From Phenylobacterium sp. (GTDB lineage Bacteria; Pseudomonadota; Alphaproteobacteria; Caulobacterales; Caulobacteraceae): a stretch of DNA of 8,996 bases. Positions within the stretch are counted from its first letter, which is position 1. Every line of letters starts with the position of its first letter. This document shows positions 1 to 7,127 of this stretch, piece after piece. The notes below the pieces were generated by a model. The model was not told the DNA's origin, did not search any database, and was given only the letters and a program-made list of their open reading frames with translations. Position numbers and translations under genes: made by a program. The stretch is from NCBI GenBank assembly GCA_019264505.1, contig JAHUZY010000327.1, forward strand, positions 1 to 8,996, read 5' to 3'.

Positions 1-34
1 CTTGGCGGCCGCTGGACGGCCTGCACCGGATCAT
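1..34 (-). CDS. Partial gene downstream of DUF58 (N-terminal 11 codons only)
   Basis: An ATG lies in an ATGA overlap with the stop codon of the DUF58 gene, the usual sign of translational coupling. The readable start is MIRCRPSSGRQ, after which the frame leaves the window. The same frame has a stop 12 bases upstream of this ATG, so the start can only be this ATG or the TTG directly before it. No function can be read from eleven residues. In MoxR/DUF58 operons of proteobacteria the next gene is commonly a DUF4381 protein or a von Willebrand factor A (Bat-like) membrane protein; that is context only. Confidence 0.45.
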   Translation of the reverse strand, partial: MIRCRPSSGRQ

Positions 35-912
35 CAACCGACTAAATCAACGATATCGGCCGCCAGCGGATCCTCGGCCGTATCCACCACCAGCCGGTCC
101 AGGGGATTGGGCCACCAGGCGCGCCAGATGTCTTCCCGGGCCGCCCGCCAGGCCGCGTGGGCGGCCAGGCTGGCCGGCGTCGTCTCCACCCAGGCCAGGC
201 GACCGGCGGTGGGATCAAAGGCGGTGAAGCCGCCGCTGGCGGGCGGCGCGCGCTCCCAGGGGTCCTCGACCCGGACCCCGATCACCGGATGACGGCGGCG
301 GAAGGCGGCCCATTCCGGCGGCGGGAGCTCATGAGGAATCTCGCCGAACCAGACCACCAGGGCGCCCTGGGGCACGGGGCCAGACAGCAGCGGCCAAGGG
401 CTGAAAGGCTCGGATTGCCCCGGGTCAGGGGCCTCGGCGGCGAACAGCTCCGCCAGGGTCGACAGCAGGCGCGTCCGGCGGCGGGTGGGGGTGTGCAGGC
501 TCTGGCCAACGGGGGACTGGTGCAGCAGCCCGGCCCGCTCGCGATTGACCACCGCCAACATCAGGACCAGCGCCGCCAGTTGCAGCAGCACCTCGCGCTT
601 GCTGGTGGCGCCAGAGCCGAACTGCAGGGCCGGGTCGTCGCTGACCACGGCGAAGACGGTGAGCTCACGCTCCTCGACGAAGACCTTGCGATAGAGGTCG
701 CCCAGGCGGGCGGTGACGTTCCAGTCGATATCGCGGATGTCGTCGCCATAGGCGTAGCGGACGACCTGGTCGAACTCCATGCCCCGGCCCCGGAACACCG
801 AGCGATGAGCCCCGCCCAGCAGGGTCTGGACCGAGCGGCGGCGCAACTGCCACTCCAGCCGTCGCAGGGCGCTCTGGGCCCGCGGGTCGATCACCGGCGA
901 GGGCGCGTTCAT
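34..912 (-). CDS. DUF58 domain-containing protein
   Basis: This 292-residue protein carries the DUF58 signature around residues 43-69: RGxGxEFDxVRxYxxGDDxRDIDWxxTAR, followed by a VFVEERELTVF strand typical of the vWA-like fold of the family. No membrane segment or signal peptide is evident, so it is probably cytosolic; longer family members carry N-terminal membrane helices that this one lacks. It lies 9 bases downstream of the MoxR ATPase stop codon and overlaps the next gene by ATGA, so the three form one operon. MoxR-DUF58 pairs are linked to chaperone-like maturation or activation of vWA-containing or metal-dependent complexes, but the client here is unknown. The start ATG has no convincing Shine-Dalgarno sequence, consistent with coupling to the upstream gene. 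Confidence 0.88.
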   Translation of the reverse strand: MNAPSPVIDPRAQSALRRLEWQLRRRSVQTLLGGAHRSVFRGRGMEFDQVVRYAYGDDIRDIDWNVTARLGDLYRKVFVEERELTVFAVVSDDPALQFGSGATSKREVLLQLAALVLMLAVVNRERAGLLHQSPVGQSLHTPTRRRTRLLSTLAELFAAEAPDPGQSEPFSPWPLLSGPVPQGALVVWFGEIPHELPPPEWAAFRRRHPVIGVRVEDPWERAPPASGGFTAFDPTAGRLAWVETTPASLAAHAAWRAAREDIWRAWWPNPLDRLVVDTAEDPLAADIVDLVG

Positions 913-921
913 GGGCTGGGG

Positions 922-1911
922 TCAGCCGGGCACGGCGACGGCGGCCAGCGCCTGTTTGATGATGGCGTCGGCGGTGAGGCCCGAAGCCTCGGCCTCATAG
1001 GTCAGACCGATCCGGTGGCGCAGCACGTCGGGGGCGACCTCCTGGACCAGGTTGGGCGTCACCTGTTCGAGCCCCCGGAGGAAGGCCAAGGCTCGGCTCG
1101 CCTGGTAGAGGGCCAGTGTCGCCCGGGGCGAGGCGCCGAAGGCCAGGGGCCGGGGGCCTCCGGCCGGGGCTGCGGCCAGGTCGCGGGTGTGACGCACCAG
1201 GGCCAGCAGATAGGCCTGGATCTCCGGGGCCACGAACACCTCATCCACCGCCTCGCGCAGGGCGAGCAGTTCCGGGCCGTTGGAGGCGGCCTCCACCGAG
1301 GGCGAGCGGACGGCCGAGCCCCAGCGGCGCAGCATCTCCAGCTCGTCCTCGCTGGAGGGATAGTCCAGCAGCAGCTTGAACAGGAAGCGGTCGGTCTGGG
1401 CCTCGGGCAGGGGATAGGTGCCCTCGTGCTCCACCGGGTTCTGGGTGGCCAGGACGAGGAAGGGGTTGGGCAGGGGATGGCGGGTTCCGCCGATGGTCAC
1501 CTGCCGCTCCTGCATGGCCTCCAGGAGGGCGCTCTGCACCTTGGCCGGGGACCGGTTGATCTCGTCGGCCAGGACGATATTGGCGAAAACCGGCCCCAGA
1601 TGGGGCGTGAAGCTGCCGTCATGGGGGGAATAGACGAGCGTCCCGACCACGTCGGAGGGCAGGAGGTCAGGGGTGAACTGGATGCGCTCGAAGTCCAGGC
1701 CCATGGCCTGGCCCAGGGACTTGACCAGCAGGGTCTTGGCCAGGCCCGGCATCCCTTCAAGCAGGACATGGCCGCCCACCAAGAGGGCGATCTGCAAGCG
1801 CTCGACCACCGGCGCCTGCCCCAGCACCGCCTTGCCGATCTCGGCCGACAGCCGCTGCGCCCAGGCGGGGCCAGGCTGTGACGGCGGCGCGGCGGGCTCG
1901 GGGAGACTCAT
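922..1911 (-). CDS. MoxR-family AAA+ ATPase
   Basis: From the chosen ATG the protein has 329 residues, normal for MoxR ATPases. Visible motifs in order are Walker A GMPGLAKT (about 53-60), Walker B IVLADEINR (about 112-120), sensor 1 ATQNP (155-159), the EAQTDRF segment with a likely arginine finger (about 170-176), and sensor 2 GASPRAT (259-265). The C-terminal lid ends in an alanine-rich helix. The family acts as an ATP-driven chaperone with DUF58 and vWA partners, which matches the gene order here. Start choice: in-frame ATGs exist at 1953, 1920 and 1911. The one at 1953 sits in the loop of a 10-bp hairpin that follows the upstream gene and is unlikely. I prefer 1911 (MSLPEP), with a weak GGATGG five bases upstream, but 1920 is nearly as good. 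Confidence 0.9.
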   Translation of the reverse strand: MSLPEPAAPPSQPGPAWAQRLSAEIGKAVLGQAPVVERLQIALLVGGHVLLEGMPGLAKTLLVKSLGQAMGLDFERIQFTPDLLPSDVVGTLVYSPHDGSFTPHLGPVFANIVLADEINRSPAKVQSALLEAMQERQVTIGGTRHPLPNPFLVLATQNPVEHEGTYPLPEAQTDRFLFKLLLDYPSSEDELEMLRRWGSAVRSPSVEAASNGPELLALREAVDEVFVAPEIQAYLLALVRHTRDLAAAPAGGPRPLAFGASPRATLALYQASRALAFLRGLEQVTPNLVQEVAPDVLRHRIGLTYEAEASGLTADAIIKQALAAVAVPG

Positions 1912-1939
1912 CAGGACCATCCACGCGTTACAAATCTGA

Positions 1940-1967
1940 CCGGCGCGCCCCATGCCAGGCGCGCCGG
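1940..1967 (-). terminator. GC-rich hairpin, probable transcription terminator of deacylase 1
   Basis: A perfect 10-bp inverted repeat, CCGGCGCGCC against GGCGCGCCGG, with an 8-base loop. On the minus strand it starts 13 bases after the deacylase stop codon and is followed by TCAGATTTGT, which is moderately T-rich but not a run of T. It therefore resembles an imperfect intrinsic terminator. It separates the deacylase unit from the MoxR operon, whose start codons lie just beyond it. It could also act as an mRNA 3'-end stabiliser. Confidence 0.6.
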
Positions 1968-1980
1968 GTATCCAACAAGA

Positions 1981-3606
1981 CTACTGGCCGCGCCGCAGCA
2001 CCCGGCCATGGCGCGCCTCGGTCACCTTGCCGTCGGCCACGGCGGTCTGACCGTTGACGAAGATGTACTCCATCCCCTCGGAATAGGCGTGGGGCTCCTG
2101 GTAGGTGGCCACGTCGCGGATGGTTTTCGGATCGAACACCAGCACGTCGGCGAAGGCGCCCGGCGCGATCACGCCCCGGTCCTTGATGGAGAAGACCTGG
2201 GCCGGCAGGCCGGTGGAGGTGTGGATGGCCTGGGCCATGCTGATCACCTCCCGCTCGATGACATAGCGGCGGAACTTCCGGGGGAAGGCGCCATAGGCCC
2301 GGGGATGCTCGCCGCCGACTCCGAAAGCGACCAGCGCCCCATCCGACGAGGTCATGGTCCAGGGCTGCTGCATGAGCAGCTCCACATCCTTCTCGTTCAT
2401 GTTGAACGAGACGATGCTCGAGCCGCCCTTGATCAGCATGTCGATGGCTGTGTCCAGAGGGTCCTGCAGGTTACGCCGGGCGATCTCGTCCAGGCGCATG
2501 CCGTTCAGGGACGGGTCGGCCCGGTAGTTGCGGATCATGATGGCGTTGGCGCCGGCCCGGCGTTCCAGATTGGCCACCATCTCCTGCCGGATCAGGGCCC
2601 GCTGTTCGGGATTCTGCAGGCGCTCGGCGGTCGCTTCAGGCCCGCCCTCCTGCGCCCAGCCGGGCACCAGGGAGGCCTGCAGAGACGAGCCCGACGCGGC
2701 GTAAGGGTACTGGTCTGCCCAGATGGACAGGCCTTCGGCCCGGGCGGCGTTGATCATCTCCACCGCCGGCTCGGACTGGCCCCAGACGCTGGGGCCGAGC
2801 ATCTTCATGTGGGTGACCACGCCGATGATGCCGGTCTGGCGGGAGACGTCGATCAGCTCCTTGATCGCCCCCAGCACGCCCACGTCATAGCTGGACTCAT
2901 CGCGGATGTGGCTGATGTGGAAGGCGTTGGGATAGGTGTTCGCCACCCGCGCCAGGGCCACCAGCTCAGAGGTCTCGGAGTATTTGCCGGGAATGTAGAA
3001 GGGGCCGGTGGACAGGCCGAAGGCGCCTTCGTCCATGGCCTTCTTGACCAGGGCCTCCATGCTCGCCAGCTCGGCCGGCGTGGGCTTGCGGTTCTCCAGG
3101 CCCATGACGTCGCGGCGCACGCCATTGTGGCCGATCATCGGGATGACGTTGACGCCGGGGACGTGGGTCTCGATGTCGGCGATCTGCGGGGTGAGATCGC
3201 CAGGGCCGCCGCCATCGGGATTGATCATCACCGTGGTGATCCCCTGGTAGAGGATCGGCACGGCGGCGGCGAGTTCGGCCGTGCCGATGGCCGGGGCGGC
3301 GTGGGAATGGGGGTCGATGAAGCCGGGGGAGACATATTTGCCGGTGGCGTCCACCACCGTGGTCGCCGTGGCGGTGGCCGCGATGGCGCCGACCTCGACG
3401 ATCCGCTCGCCCTTGATCGCCACGTCGGCGAGCTTGCCCTCGGCGCCGGTGCCGTCGAACACCATGCCGCCGCGGATCAGGACATCATATTCCTGGGCGA
3501 GCGCCTGGGCCGAGACCCCGGCCATCAGGCTGAGCGCGAAGCCGGCGGCCAGGAAGCGGCGGCGGCCAAGGCGCGGCGGTGTTGCTGAGCGATGGTCTCG
3601 GGACAT
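1981..3606 (-). CDS. Exported N-acyl-D-amino-acid deacylase family amidohydrolase (paralogue 1)
   Basis: A 541-residue protein of the metal-dependent amidohydrolase superfamily (D-aminoacylase-type, COG3653-like). It begins with a probable Tat signal, GRRRFLAAGF (residues 14-23), a hydrophobic stretch and ALA-QEYD cleavage near 37, so it should act in the periplasm. Catalytic features: the metal motif HSH (100, 102) in GFIDPHSHAA, FHISHIRDESS (H230, H233), VVTHMKMLG (H266), SSDG (D422), and HPRAYGAFPR. The classical D-aminoacylase cysteine ligand in GNCG is replaced by NPDGGG (129-134). The C-terminal GAFADVLVFDP is typical of the family. Start: a GTG exists at 3618, but GGAG sits six bases before the ATG at 3606, which I use. 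It lies downstream of the TonB receptor on the same strand and has no recognisable promoter of its own. The family hydrolyses N-acyl-D-amino acids or related amides; the substrate here is unknown. Confidence 0.9.
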   Translation of the reverse strand: MSRDHRSATPPRLGRRRFLAAGFALSLMAGVSAQALAQEYDVLIRGGMVFDGTGAEGKLADVAIKGERIVEVGAIAATATATTVVDATGKYVSPGFIDPHSHAAPAIGTAELAAAVPILYQGITTVMINPDGGGPGDLTPQIADIETHVPGVNVIPMIGHNGVRRDVMGLENRKPTPAELASMEALVKKAMDEGAFGLSTGPFYIPGKYSETSELVALARVANTYPNAFHISHIRDESSYDVGVLGAIKELIDVSRQTGIIGVVTHMKMLGPSVWGQSEPAVEMINAARAEGLSIWADQYPYAASGSSLQASLVPGWAQEGGPEATAERLQNPEQRALIRQEMVANLERRAGANAIMIRNYRADPSLNGMRLDEIARRNLQDPLDTAIDMLIKGGSSIVSFNMNEKDVELLMQQPWTMTSSDGALVAFGVGGEHPRAYGAFPRKFRRYVIEREVISMAQAIHTSTGLPAQVFSIKDRGVIAPGAFADVLVFDPKTIRDVATYQEPHAYSEGMEYIFVNGQTAVADGKVTEARHGRVLRRGQ

Positions 3607-3700
3607 GGGTGGCTCCACGATCTGGGGCAGGTTGGCGCCGTGGTCTCAGAACCGGTCTGGCCTGGGGGGCTGGCCTGTCCTGTCGCGCGGGACATCCGGT

Positions 3701-3731
3701 GCGAGGCCCGCTCCGAAGGAGCGAGCCTCGC
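3701..3731 (-). terminator. Strong stem-loop after the TonB receptor gene
   Basis: A 14-position stem (GCGAGGC, one non-Watson-Crick position, CGCTCC) closes on a three-base loop. Read as minus-strand RNA, the odd position (3708/3724) is a U-G wobble, so the stem is continuous. Read as plus-strand RNA it would be a C-A mismatch, which favours function on the receptor transcript. It begins 10 bases after the receptor stop codon. No U-run follows, so it may be a partial terminator or an RNA-stabilising 3' structure that leaves some read-through into the deacylase gene about 95 bases further on. Confidence 0.6.
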
Positions 3732-3741
3732 TGAGGTTGGA

Positions 3742-6555
3742 TCAGTACTCGAAGCGCACGCCCAGCCGGAACACGCGGCCGAGGATGTCGTAGACGCCCT
3801 GGCTGGTGGACGGGTTGCCATAGGCGGTCCCGGCCGGTCCGTAGGCGACGATCTCGGGGTCGCGGTTGAACAGGTTGGAGATGCTGACGAAGGCCTCGGT
3901 TTTCTGCAGCAGCTTCAGGTCGTAGGTCATCGCCAGGTCGACATAGAAGGCGCCGTCGATCTTGTTGTTGTTGATCGTGCGGTTGGCGATGGTCGAGGCC
4001 GGGCAGCCGGTGGTGCACTCGATGAAGGCGTTGTCATAGGTGCTTTCGCTGACGCCGCGGCCGGTCAGCTGGATGGTCCAGGGATCGGCCGTATAGGTGG
4101 CCGTGGCCCGGTAGATGAACTCCGGCAGGGTGATCGAACCGGCCGTGTCGGTCGGAACATCGATGCCGTTGTCCTCATAGTTTTCCAGGTAGTAGGTGCC
4201 CACCGCCCGCAGGGCCATGGCGCCGGGGCCAAGGTCGAAGCGGTAGGAGGCCTCAAGGTCGACCCCGCGGGACTTCTGGACCGCGAAGTTGAAGGGGCTC
4301 ACCGACACCTGGCTGATCTGGTTGCCCGACCGGGTGATCGCCGCGCAATAGGTCTGGTTGCCCTGGAAGCAGCGGTCGACGATGGTCGCGGCGGTCACCG
4401 AGCCGATGGCGCCTTCAATCTGGATATCGAAATAGTCGATGGCCGCGGCGAAGCCGGGGAGGAAGCTGGGCTGGATGACGACGCCCACGCCCCAGGTGTC
4501 GGCCAGTTCGGGGTCCAGGTTCAGATTGCCGGTGGTCAGCTCCAGGAACTGGGTGGCCTGGTTATTGTTGAACGGGTCCAGCAGGGTGTTGGTGCGGCTG
4601 GTGCCGGCGGCGAACAGCTCATTAAGGTTCGGCGCCCGGATGTCCCGCGAGCGGGTGATGCGGAAGCGCAGGTCGGGGATCGGCGAGTAGACTGCCCCCA
4701 CCTTCCACGTCGTGACATAGCCCGAGGTGCTGTAGTCGGTGCCGCGGATGGCCGTGTTCAGATCGAAGCCCTCGGCCAGGGGGATGACCGCTTCGACATA
4801 GGCTTCCGTCACCGTGTAGGAGCCGAAGGTCGGGCGATAGTTACCCACGAACCAGCCCGACTGGAACTCGGTGGGCACGAAGCCGGACACCTCTTCCTTC
4901 CGGTGCTCGATACCCGCGGCCATGGAGACCGGACCCGCCCAGGTGGAGAAGGGGTCGCCGGAGATGTTGGCGGCCGCGACCTGCTGGGTGAAGAACTGCT
5001 CCCGCTGCGGGTTGCCCAGGATGTAGTCCAGGGCGGCCTGGGAATTGACGCCGATGCCCATCCGGTTGAACGGCACGCAGCCATTGGTCGGGTTGGTCAG
5101 GGTCGAGCGGCAGACGATCTGGCCATTGGGGGCGAAGACCGCGTCCTGGGCCAGGGCCAGGCGGGCGTTGTTGGTGATGTCCCGGGCGATCTCGAGGGTC
5201 TCGGTCTCGCCGCGCTGATAATAGGCGTCCCAGCGCCAGGCGCGATCAAAGGCGGTGAAGTCGCCCTCGGCGCCGACCACATAACGAGTGACCGTCCGCT
5301 CATTGTCGGTCTTGCGGATCGGCAGGTCGGCGTTGGTGGTGCCGAGGCTGAAGCTGGCGATGTTCAGGGCGGCCAGCTGCTGGCGGATATTGGCCGGCAG
5401 GAAGGCGTTGTCCGACCGGATGGTGACATTGCCCTGGTTGAACTGGACGCCGGTCCAGCCCAGGGAGGCGTGAGTGTTGTAGGACGCCTGGGCGAAGACC
5501 TCGATATTGTCGGTGATGTCATAGCTGACCCGGGCGAAGATCCCCTTGCGGCGGTCGTCGGCGTTCAGGGACTGCTTGTCGTTCACCTGGACCGAGCGCC
5601 AGTCGCCGCCGATCATCCACGGATCGCGGGTGACGCCGTAGGCCTGCTGGCCCACCACGCCGCCAACCCCGAAGGTGGTGCCGCGCAGGGGAGTATTGAC
5701 GATGATGCCGCCCGGGCTGGCGTTGGACAGGCCCGCCCCGCTGGTGACCAGACGCTCGGGCTGGCCGTTGCCGGGGACATAGGCCGGGTTGGTGATGATG
5801 TACCAGCCGTCGTTGTTCCAGTCCCGCGGCACCCCGTAGATGCCCTCGCGGTCGGCGATCTCGCCATTGAGCAGCAGCTGGCCGCGCCCGCCGGCGAAGG
5901 CGGTCCCATAGGTCAGGTTGACCCGATACTGGTCATCGTCGCCATAGGTGGTCTGGCCGCCCTCGATGGAGCCCTTGAAGCCCTGGTAGTTGGTGTCGAG
6001 GATGAAGTTGACCACACCACTCACGGCGTCGGAGCCATAGGCCGCCGAGGCGCCGCCGGTGACGATCTGCACGCCGCTGATCAGGCCCTGCGGGAAGGTG
6101 TTGACGTCCACGGCCCCGGTGATGGTCGAGCCCACCGACCGCTGACCGTTCAGCAGCACCAGGGTCCGGGTGCCCCCCAGGCCGCGCAGGTTCAGGGCGT
6201 TGACGCCGGACGTGCCGGCGCTGATCGAGGCGTTGGTGGTCTGCGGGGTGGAGCTGCCGACGATGGAGGGGATGTCGTTGACGAAGTCGGCGACGTTGGA
6301 GGGGGCCGCGGCCAGGATTTCGGTCTCGCTGATCACGGTCAGCGGGGTCGGCGCTTGATAGCCGTCACGGACGACCCGGGTGCCGGTGACCACCACTTCC
6401 TCGACGCTGGCCGGGGCCGTCTGGGCCTGGGCCGAGCCGGCCGCCGCAGCTCCGATCACCAGGGCGATCAGCGACGCCCCGCTGGCCAGGCCCAATTTTT
6501 GAGCAGATTTCCAGCCCTGAGTCTGCGCAGCGCGCATTTGAACATTTCTTGACAT
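3742..6555 (-). CDS. TonB-dependent outer-membrane receptor
   Basis: A 937-residue receptor. A signal peptide with KSAQK and a hydrophobic core ends at GSAQA-QT (cleavage near 44). A TonB-box-like VEEVVVTGTR follows (51-60), then the plug domain (about 60-190) with PLTVISETEI, LNLRGLGGTRTLVLLNGQR (121-139), and VQIVTGGASAAYGSDAVSGVVNFI (162-185). The rest is the 22-strand beta-barrel, including RITRSRDIRAPNLNELF (632-648) and a C-terminal strand ending LGVRFEY. The only six cysteines of the protein form three close pairs (482/493, 729/737, 847/851), probably disulfides in extracellular loops. It imports a substrate into the periplasm using TonB-ExbBD energy. Flanking exported deacylases point to a peptide-like or N-acylated ligand, but the family varies too much to name it. 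Start: an upstream in-frame ATG at 6720 is rejected because GAGGGGG lies six bases before the ATG at 6555, directly followed by a good signal peptide. Confidence 0.95.
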   Translation of the reverse strand: MSRNVQMRAAQTQGWKSAQKLGLASGASLIALVIGAAAAGSAQAQTAPASVEEVVVTGTRVVRDGYQAPTPLTVISETEILAAAPSNVADFVNDIPSIVGSSTPQTTNASISAGTSGVNALNLRGLGGTRTLVLLNGQRSVGSTITGAVDVNTFPQGLISGVQIVTGGASAAYGSDAVSGVVNFILDTNYQGFKGSIEGGQTTYGDDDQYRVNLTYGTAFAGGRGQLLLNGEIADREGIYGVPRDWNNDGWYIITNPAYVPGNGQPERLVTSGAGLSNASPGGIIVNTPLRGTTFGVGGVVGQQAYGVTRDPWMIGGDWRSVQVNDKQSLNADDRRKGIFARVSYDITDNIEVFAQASYNTHASLGWTGVQFNQGNVTIRSDNAFLPANIRQQLAALNIASFSLGTTNADLPIRKTDNERTVTRYVVGAEGDFTAFDRAWRWDAYYQRGETETLEIARDITNNARLALAQDAVFAPNGQIVCRSTLTNPTNGCVPFNRMGIGVNSQAALDYILGNPQREQFFTQQVAAANISGDPFSTWAGPVSMAAGIEHRKEEVSGFVPTEFQSGWFVGNYRPTFGSYTVTEAYVEAVIPLAEGFDLNTAIRGTDYSTSGYVTTWKVGAVYSPIPDLRFRITRSRDIRAPNLNELFAAGTSRTNTLLDPFNNNQATQFLELTTGNLNLDPELADTWGVGVVIQPSFLPGFAAAIDYFDIQIEGAIGSVTAATIVDRCFQGNQTYCAAITRSGNQISQVSVSPFNFAVQKSRGVDLEASYRFDLGPGAMALRAVGTYYLENYEDNGIDVPTDTAGSITLPEFIYRATATYTADPWTIQLTGRGVSESTYDNAFIECTTGCPASTIANRTINNNKIDGAFYVDLAMTYDLKLLQKTEAFVSISNLFNRDPEIVAYGPAGTAYGNPSTSQGVYDILGRVFRLGVRFEY

Positions 6556-6679
6556 GACTAGCCCCCTCGGAATTGACGATAAGCAGATTGTTCTTTTCGC
6601 GACCCGGTTTATTATGCATCCCCGGCATAGCGACGATCTGCGTTCGTATTCGATATGAGGTTGTCGGCCCCCTGCGCGG

Positions 6680-6713
6680 GTGTCAACGCCGGCTCCCCTT
6701 CGGAATATTGCGC
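6680..6713 (-). promoter_or_regulatory. Upstream promoter module of the TonB receptor gene (copy 1)
   Basis: Read on the minus strand: GCGCAATATTCCGAAGGG, then nine bases, then TTGACAC. TTGACA matches the -35 hexamer exactly. The 18-bp block lies where an activator site or UP element would sit. Its core TTC-C-GAA is a small palindrome next to AATATT. A copy with 17 of 18 block bases and identical spacing precedes deacylase 2. No clear -10 hexamer is visible 16-18 bp downstream (17 bp gives CAACCT), so the start of transcription is unresolved. If TTGACA is used, the leader would be roughly 95 bases. Confidence 0.6.
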
Positions 6714-6939
6714 GGCCCATAACCCACAGTCATGGGTGGAGGCGCCCGGATGACCTGCGACACTGCGTTGCGCCTTACGCCGCCTCGGTTTCGACACCTT
6801 CCAATTTCGGGGAGTCGCCCGCCGGTGGAGGGCCATATCGCCTCGCCCTGCGACCGCGCCGGGGCTGAACGCGGGGCCTGCGGCGGGTCAGGGCGCCTGC
6901 GACGCCGGACCTGGCCGCCATGTCGTCAGGCTATTGATG

Positions 6940-6973
6940 GCGCAATATTCGGAAGGGCTATCTTGATTGACAC
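6940..6973 (+). promoter_or_regulatory. Upstream promoter module of deacylase 2 (copy 2)
   Basis: Plus strand: GCGCAATATTCGGAAGGG, nine bases, TTGACAC. It differs from the receptor copy at one base of the 18-bp block, the centre of TTC-S-GAA, and has the same nine-base gap whose sequence is otherwise unrelated. That pattern, conserved blocks at fixed spacing with a diverged spacer, argues for selection on protein binding rather than recent duplication alone. A 17-bp spacing would give ACACGC as -10, which is not a good match, so the promoter core remains uncertain. The transcript leader would be about 120 bases. Confidence 0.6.
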
Positions 6974-7073
6974 TAGAGTCAGCCCGCTGACACGCTGCGA
7001 ACACTTCGGGGACGGATGTTCGTCCTTGTTGCGATGGCGCGAGAAGATTCGTGCATGCCCGATGTCAATATAG

Positions 7074-7090
7074 CGCCGCAGCGTGCGGCG
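7074..7090 (+). other. Short hairpin in the deacylase 2 leader
   Basis: A perfect 7-bp stem, CGCCGCA/TGCGGCG, with a three-base loop ends 26 bases before the Shine-Dalgarno GAGG of deacylase 2. A second small hairpin, GGACG-GATGTT-CGTCC, lies further upstream at 7010-7025. Either could stabilise the message or modulate translation; both are short enough to occur by chance in DNA this rich in G and C. Confidence 0.35.
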
Positions 7091-7127
7091 ACGGGCGCGG
7101 GCCGGCGAACCTGGACGAGGATCGATG

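Larger units (their letters stand above)
6556..7127. other. Divergent intergenic region between receptor and deacylase 2
   Basis: 572 bp with no gene I can support. It holds two copies of a 34-bp upstream module facing outwards (6680-6713 and 6940-6973) and then the 5' leaders of the two divergent genes. Between the modules lie about 226 bp of GC-rich sequence with only a minor inverted repeat (ACCCA-6 bp-TGGGT, 6722-6737). The receptor leader (6556-6679) contains an AT-rich patch with CATAAT (minus strand, 6616-6611) and an inverted GCAGAT/ATCTGC pair with a long loop. The deacylase leader contains two short hairpins. Short open frames here have neither ribosome sites nor recognisable protein sequence. 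Confidence 0.8.

Noticed and set aside
157..1881. A 574-codon plus-strand open frame across the DUF58 and MoxR genes
   Set aside because: Low-complexity G/Q/R-rich translation with no recognisable motif. Both genes opposite it have clear family signatures.
3592..6552. A 986-codon open frame on the plus strand, antisense to the TonB receptor
   Set aside because: Its translation is a G/A/D/V/H-rich string without domains, the usual by-product of high third-position GC opposite a real gene. The receptor has a signal peptide, plug motifs and a ribosome site.
6934..6964. TTGATGG...GCTATCTT as a Caulobacter housekeeping promoter
   Set aside because: The gap of 16 bases is longer than the usual 10-14, the elements overlap the conserved module, and they are absent from the receptor-side copy.
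6732..7073. Short plus-strand open frames in the divergent intergenic region
   Set aside because: No ribosome site, no recognisable sequence, and they run through the shared promoter module.
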